This document shows positions 31,167-32,903 of a stretch of 32,903 bases of DNA, in pieces. Every line of letters starts with the position of its first letter. The first letter of the stretch is position 1. The position numbers and the translations under genes are program-made. The stretch is from IMG/VR virus record IMGVR_UViG_3300031269_000053, positions 1-32,903 of that record; one strand, written 5' to 3'. The notes under the pieces were generated by a model. It worked only from the letters and a program-made list of their open reading frames with translations. It did no database searches and was not told the DNA's origin. Source of the DNA: a virus.

Positions 31167-31584
31167 CCCACTTAACGACATAGCCGTGGCTCTGTTATCC
31201 AAGGCGACAGCGTTACCCGCCATTGTTGACGGTCGTACTGGCGAGGGTGGCAATATCCCCAGAGTCCCTTACGTCGAGGTTGGCGACGGGCGCGGCAGTA
31301 TCACACCCTACACAGCAGGTGCGGGAGGGCTCGATGAAATAACCGTGCAATTTTACGTGATCGTCTACGAGCGTTTTAACGGTGCCAACCCAGCCACGCA
31401 AAAAGAACTACTTCGCGGAGTCGCTTGGGATTATTACACGGCGTTAAAAACCGACCCCAGCCTCGGCGGGTTATGTGACGAGGCGCGTGTCAATAGTTTT
31501 GACGCAGACCTAACTAAGCGCAACAATGTAGATTACTGGTTTATGGCGCTCGAGCTCGCCGTAAGATTAGAGGCAAACGCATGA
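31159..31584 (+). CDS. Tail terminator-like protein
   Basis: 141 residues; alpha/beta small protein with VPYVEVGDGRGSITPYTAG, ITVQFYVIVYERFNG and YWFMALELAVRLEA. The order connector - gpG - this - tail tube is typical of siphoviral tail terminators (lambda gpU / gp37-like). Assignment by position and style. Confidence 0.65.
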   Translation: MSNPLNDIAVALLSKATALPAIVDGRTGEGGNIPRVPYVEVGDGRGSITPYTAGAGGLDEITVQFYVIVYERFNGANPATQKELLRGVAWDYYTALKTDPSLGGLCDEARVNSFDADLTKRNNVDYWFMALELAVRLEANA

Positions 31585-31760
31585 AAACAGTCAAATACCA
31601 ACCCCGGGAGGGTTACATGGTACCCAGTTGGCGAGTAGGCGAAAAGCGCGAAGTCACAGACGAACGCGCCGAGACTCTACTTCTGACTGGGCACTTTCTT
31701 GACGTCTCGGAAAAAGTCAAGGCAAAACCTAAAAAGACAGAAGTGGAGAGTGACAGCTAA
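31581..31760 (+). CDS. Small basic protein before the tail tube, unknown
   Basis: 59 residues from the ATG in the ATGA overlap with AGAGG upstream: KYQPREGYMVPSWRVGEKRE, VTDERAETLLLTGHFLDV and a Lys-rich end. It resembles the many short proteins encoded between tail terminator and tube. Coupled to the tube gene by TAATG. Function unknown. Confidence 0.65.
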   Translation: MKTVKYQPREGYMVPSWRVGEKREVTDERAETLLLTGHFLDVSEKVKAKPKKTEVESDS

Positions 31761-32704
31761 TGGCAACGGGTGCAACTGGACATATTGGGTTAGGCAAAGA
31801 GACAACGTGGGGTACAGGCGTAGTACCAACTGTATTTGTGCCAGCGACAGAAGATTTTAGCGCAGACTTTCCTGAAATCGAGGTAGACGTCCCCTATGGT
31901 GGGCGTAACGCACCCCGTAGCGACAGGGGTCGACCCTCGTTTGCGGGTAGCTTGAGCGGCATTTTAGCCAAACCTAACCTACTTGGGCATATCTTCGCCG
32001 CGAGCCTTGACGCCCCAACCACGACAGGCGCTGGACCTTATACGCATGAGTTTGTCGCACGCGCCGCGCCTCTTAGTAGCACCGTGGCAGTTACGCCATA
32101 CAGCGCACAGGTTACGGCTGGGGCTGAAACAACACGTTGGAATGGTGGGCAGTGTAACGAGTTTACAATCAACGCCGCGGCAGACGGGCGCGTAACCCTA
32201 GACTCATCTTGGTTGTTTAAGGGCTGGACGACTACGGGCTTGACGGCTGCCACACCTGCGCTCGAGACGGGTGCGACTTTTATGCATCGCCACGCCGCAC
32301 ATCAAAAGGGCGGCACACCTGCGCCGTTTGATGATATTAAGACGCTCACTATTAGCTACGCAAACAATTTGGAGGGCGACATGACTCAAGACGGCACGGA
32401 CGAGATGCGAGCTGTGTATCTCGGTACGTCACGCCTTACTGTCGATATGACTGTCACGAGCAGCTCGAGCCCTGCTTTACTTGCCGAGGCGTTAGCTGAG
32501 ACAGATGATGCGTGGGTATTCCGCTGGGAAATTGACACCGATACGTTTGTCGAGTTTGTTGTCCCCAACCTGAGCATCAAAAACGACCCCCGCCCACGTT
32601 TGTCTACGCGTGGTATTTTGGAGGCTAACGTCGTAGCGGCTGCCGAGGATGCAGGCAGTGGGCTGTTTACCATCAACCTAGGCAACACCACAGCGACTTA
32701 TTAG
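31760..32704 (+). CDS. Major tail tube protein
   Basis: 314 residues with GGAGAG upstream. Tail-tube features: GHIGLGKETTWGTGVVPTVF, FVPATEDFSADFPEIEVDVP, a long beta-rich core (CNEFTINAAADGRVTLDSSW) and a final NDPRPRLSTRGILEANVVAA. It polymerises into the non-contractile tube around the tape measure. It sits immediately before the chaperone gene. Confidence 0.85.
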   Translation: MATGATGHIGLGKETTWGTGVVPTVFVPATEDFSADFPEIEVDVPYGGRNAPRSDRGRPSFAGSLSGILAKPNLLGHIFAASLDAPTTTGAGPYTHEFVARAAPLSSTVAVTPYSAQVTAGAETTRWNGGQCNEFTINAAADGRVTLDSSWLFKGWTTTGLTAATPALETGATFMHRHAAHQKGGTPAPFDDIKTLTISYANNLEGDMTQDGTDEMRAVYLGTSRLTVDMTVTSSSSPALLAEALAETDDAWVFRWEIDTDTFVEFVVPNLSIKNDPRPRLSTRGILEANVVAAAEDAGSGLFTINLGNTTATY

Positions 32705-32712
32705 GGGAGATT

Positions 32713-32903
32713 ATGGGATCACTAGCACGTACACTCAAGCGGACTGTCCAAAAGCGGCAGACATTTTTGCTCGAGGCTGAAGGCGCGCCAACCTTAACGG
32801 GACGCATTAGAGCAGTTAAACTCGGCGACACACTACGCACAACGGGGGCGGCTACGTCCCCATATGCTGCCATTTTTGAGGGGCGCGCCTCAGCTGAGGA
32901 GCG
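32713..32903 (+). CDS. Tail assembly chaperone (gpG-like), 5' part before the circular junction
   Basis: This is the beginning of the gene finished at 1-482; bases 32777-32903 are the duplicated overlap. The ATG at 32713 follows a GGGGAG ribosome site 9 bases after the tail-tube stop codon. Joined, the product is 181 residues, starting MGSLARTLKRTVQKRQTFLL. The assignment rests on position (directly after the tail tube, before the tape measure) and on the overlapping downstream frame typical of lambda G/GT-type chaperones. No sequence-level family match was recognised. Confidence 0.7.
   Translation, partial: MGSLARTLKRTVQKRQTFLLEAEGAPTLTGRIRAVKLGDTLRTTGAATSPYAAIFEGRASAEE
32777..32903. repeat. 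Terminal direct repeat (circular-assembly overlap), right copy
   Basis: This is an exact copy of bases 1-127. Removing one copy gives a circle of about 32,776 bp and restores a 181-codon reading frame across the junction. Confidence 0.95.

Noticed and set aside
1-32903. tRNA or rRNA genes
   Set aside because: No cloverleaf with a T-arm or conserved rRNA segment was noticed when reading either strand. A covariance-model scan would settle it.

Overview
This window is a complete circular bacteriophage genome with all recognisable genes on the + strand. The last 127 bases (32777-32903) repeat the first 127 exactly, as happens when an assembler opens a circular molecule, so the unique length is about 32,776 bp. 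The virion is a long-tailed siphovirus. Its head genes are of the Mu type: gp28-like terminase, DUF935/gp29 portal, gpF minor head protein, gpI protease with nested scaffold, gpT capsid, and gp35/gp36/gpG-like connector proteins. They are joined to a non-contractile tail with no sheath gene and a very long tape measure. No integrase, transposase, repressor, DNA polymerase or tRNA gene was recognised. A possible spanin-type lipoprotein hints at a diderm host. The -35/-10 promoters are of ordinary sigma70 type. The host taxon cannot be read from the sequence.

Layout: 32713 through the junction to 621 is a tail-assembly chaperone with a probable frameshifted extension. 643-675 is an intrinsic terminator. 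683-11799 holds the tape measure, tail-tip proteins and a fibre that combines a collar domain, a carbohydrate-binding-like domain and a discoidin-like domain. 11774-13983 is a Cys-rich protein followed by the lysis cassette: M23 endopeptidase, small lipoprotein and three membrane proteins. 13984-14720 has no convincing gene. It carries a 24-bp iteron-like array facing inverted G-run units, then a second 24-bp tandem repeat, and is the best candidate replication origin. 14727-16915 is an early-type accessory block of small genes with three near-identical extended -10 promoters, repeated leader hairpins and a three-member paralogous family. 16908-22336 is replication and DNA metabolism: a four-Cys protein, a duplicated zinc-ribbon/HTH module, a replication-initiator-like protein, a DnaC-like loader, small coupled genes, a winged-helix protein and a VRR-NUC nuclease. 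22347-23211 holds unknowns and a methyltransferase-like remnant. 23223-32704 is the packaging, head and tail-tube operon, starting with a promoter and a hairpin.

Working model: the early promoters near 14.7-15.9 kb drive small takeover proteins and then replication genes. The HTH protein and DnaC-like loader recruit host helicase, perhaps at the repeat array. The promoter at 23.2 kb drives structural genes, which read around the circle through tail and lysis genes. Translation is tightly coupled: many junctions overlap by ATGA, GTGA or TAATG.
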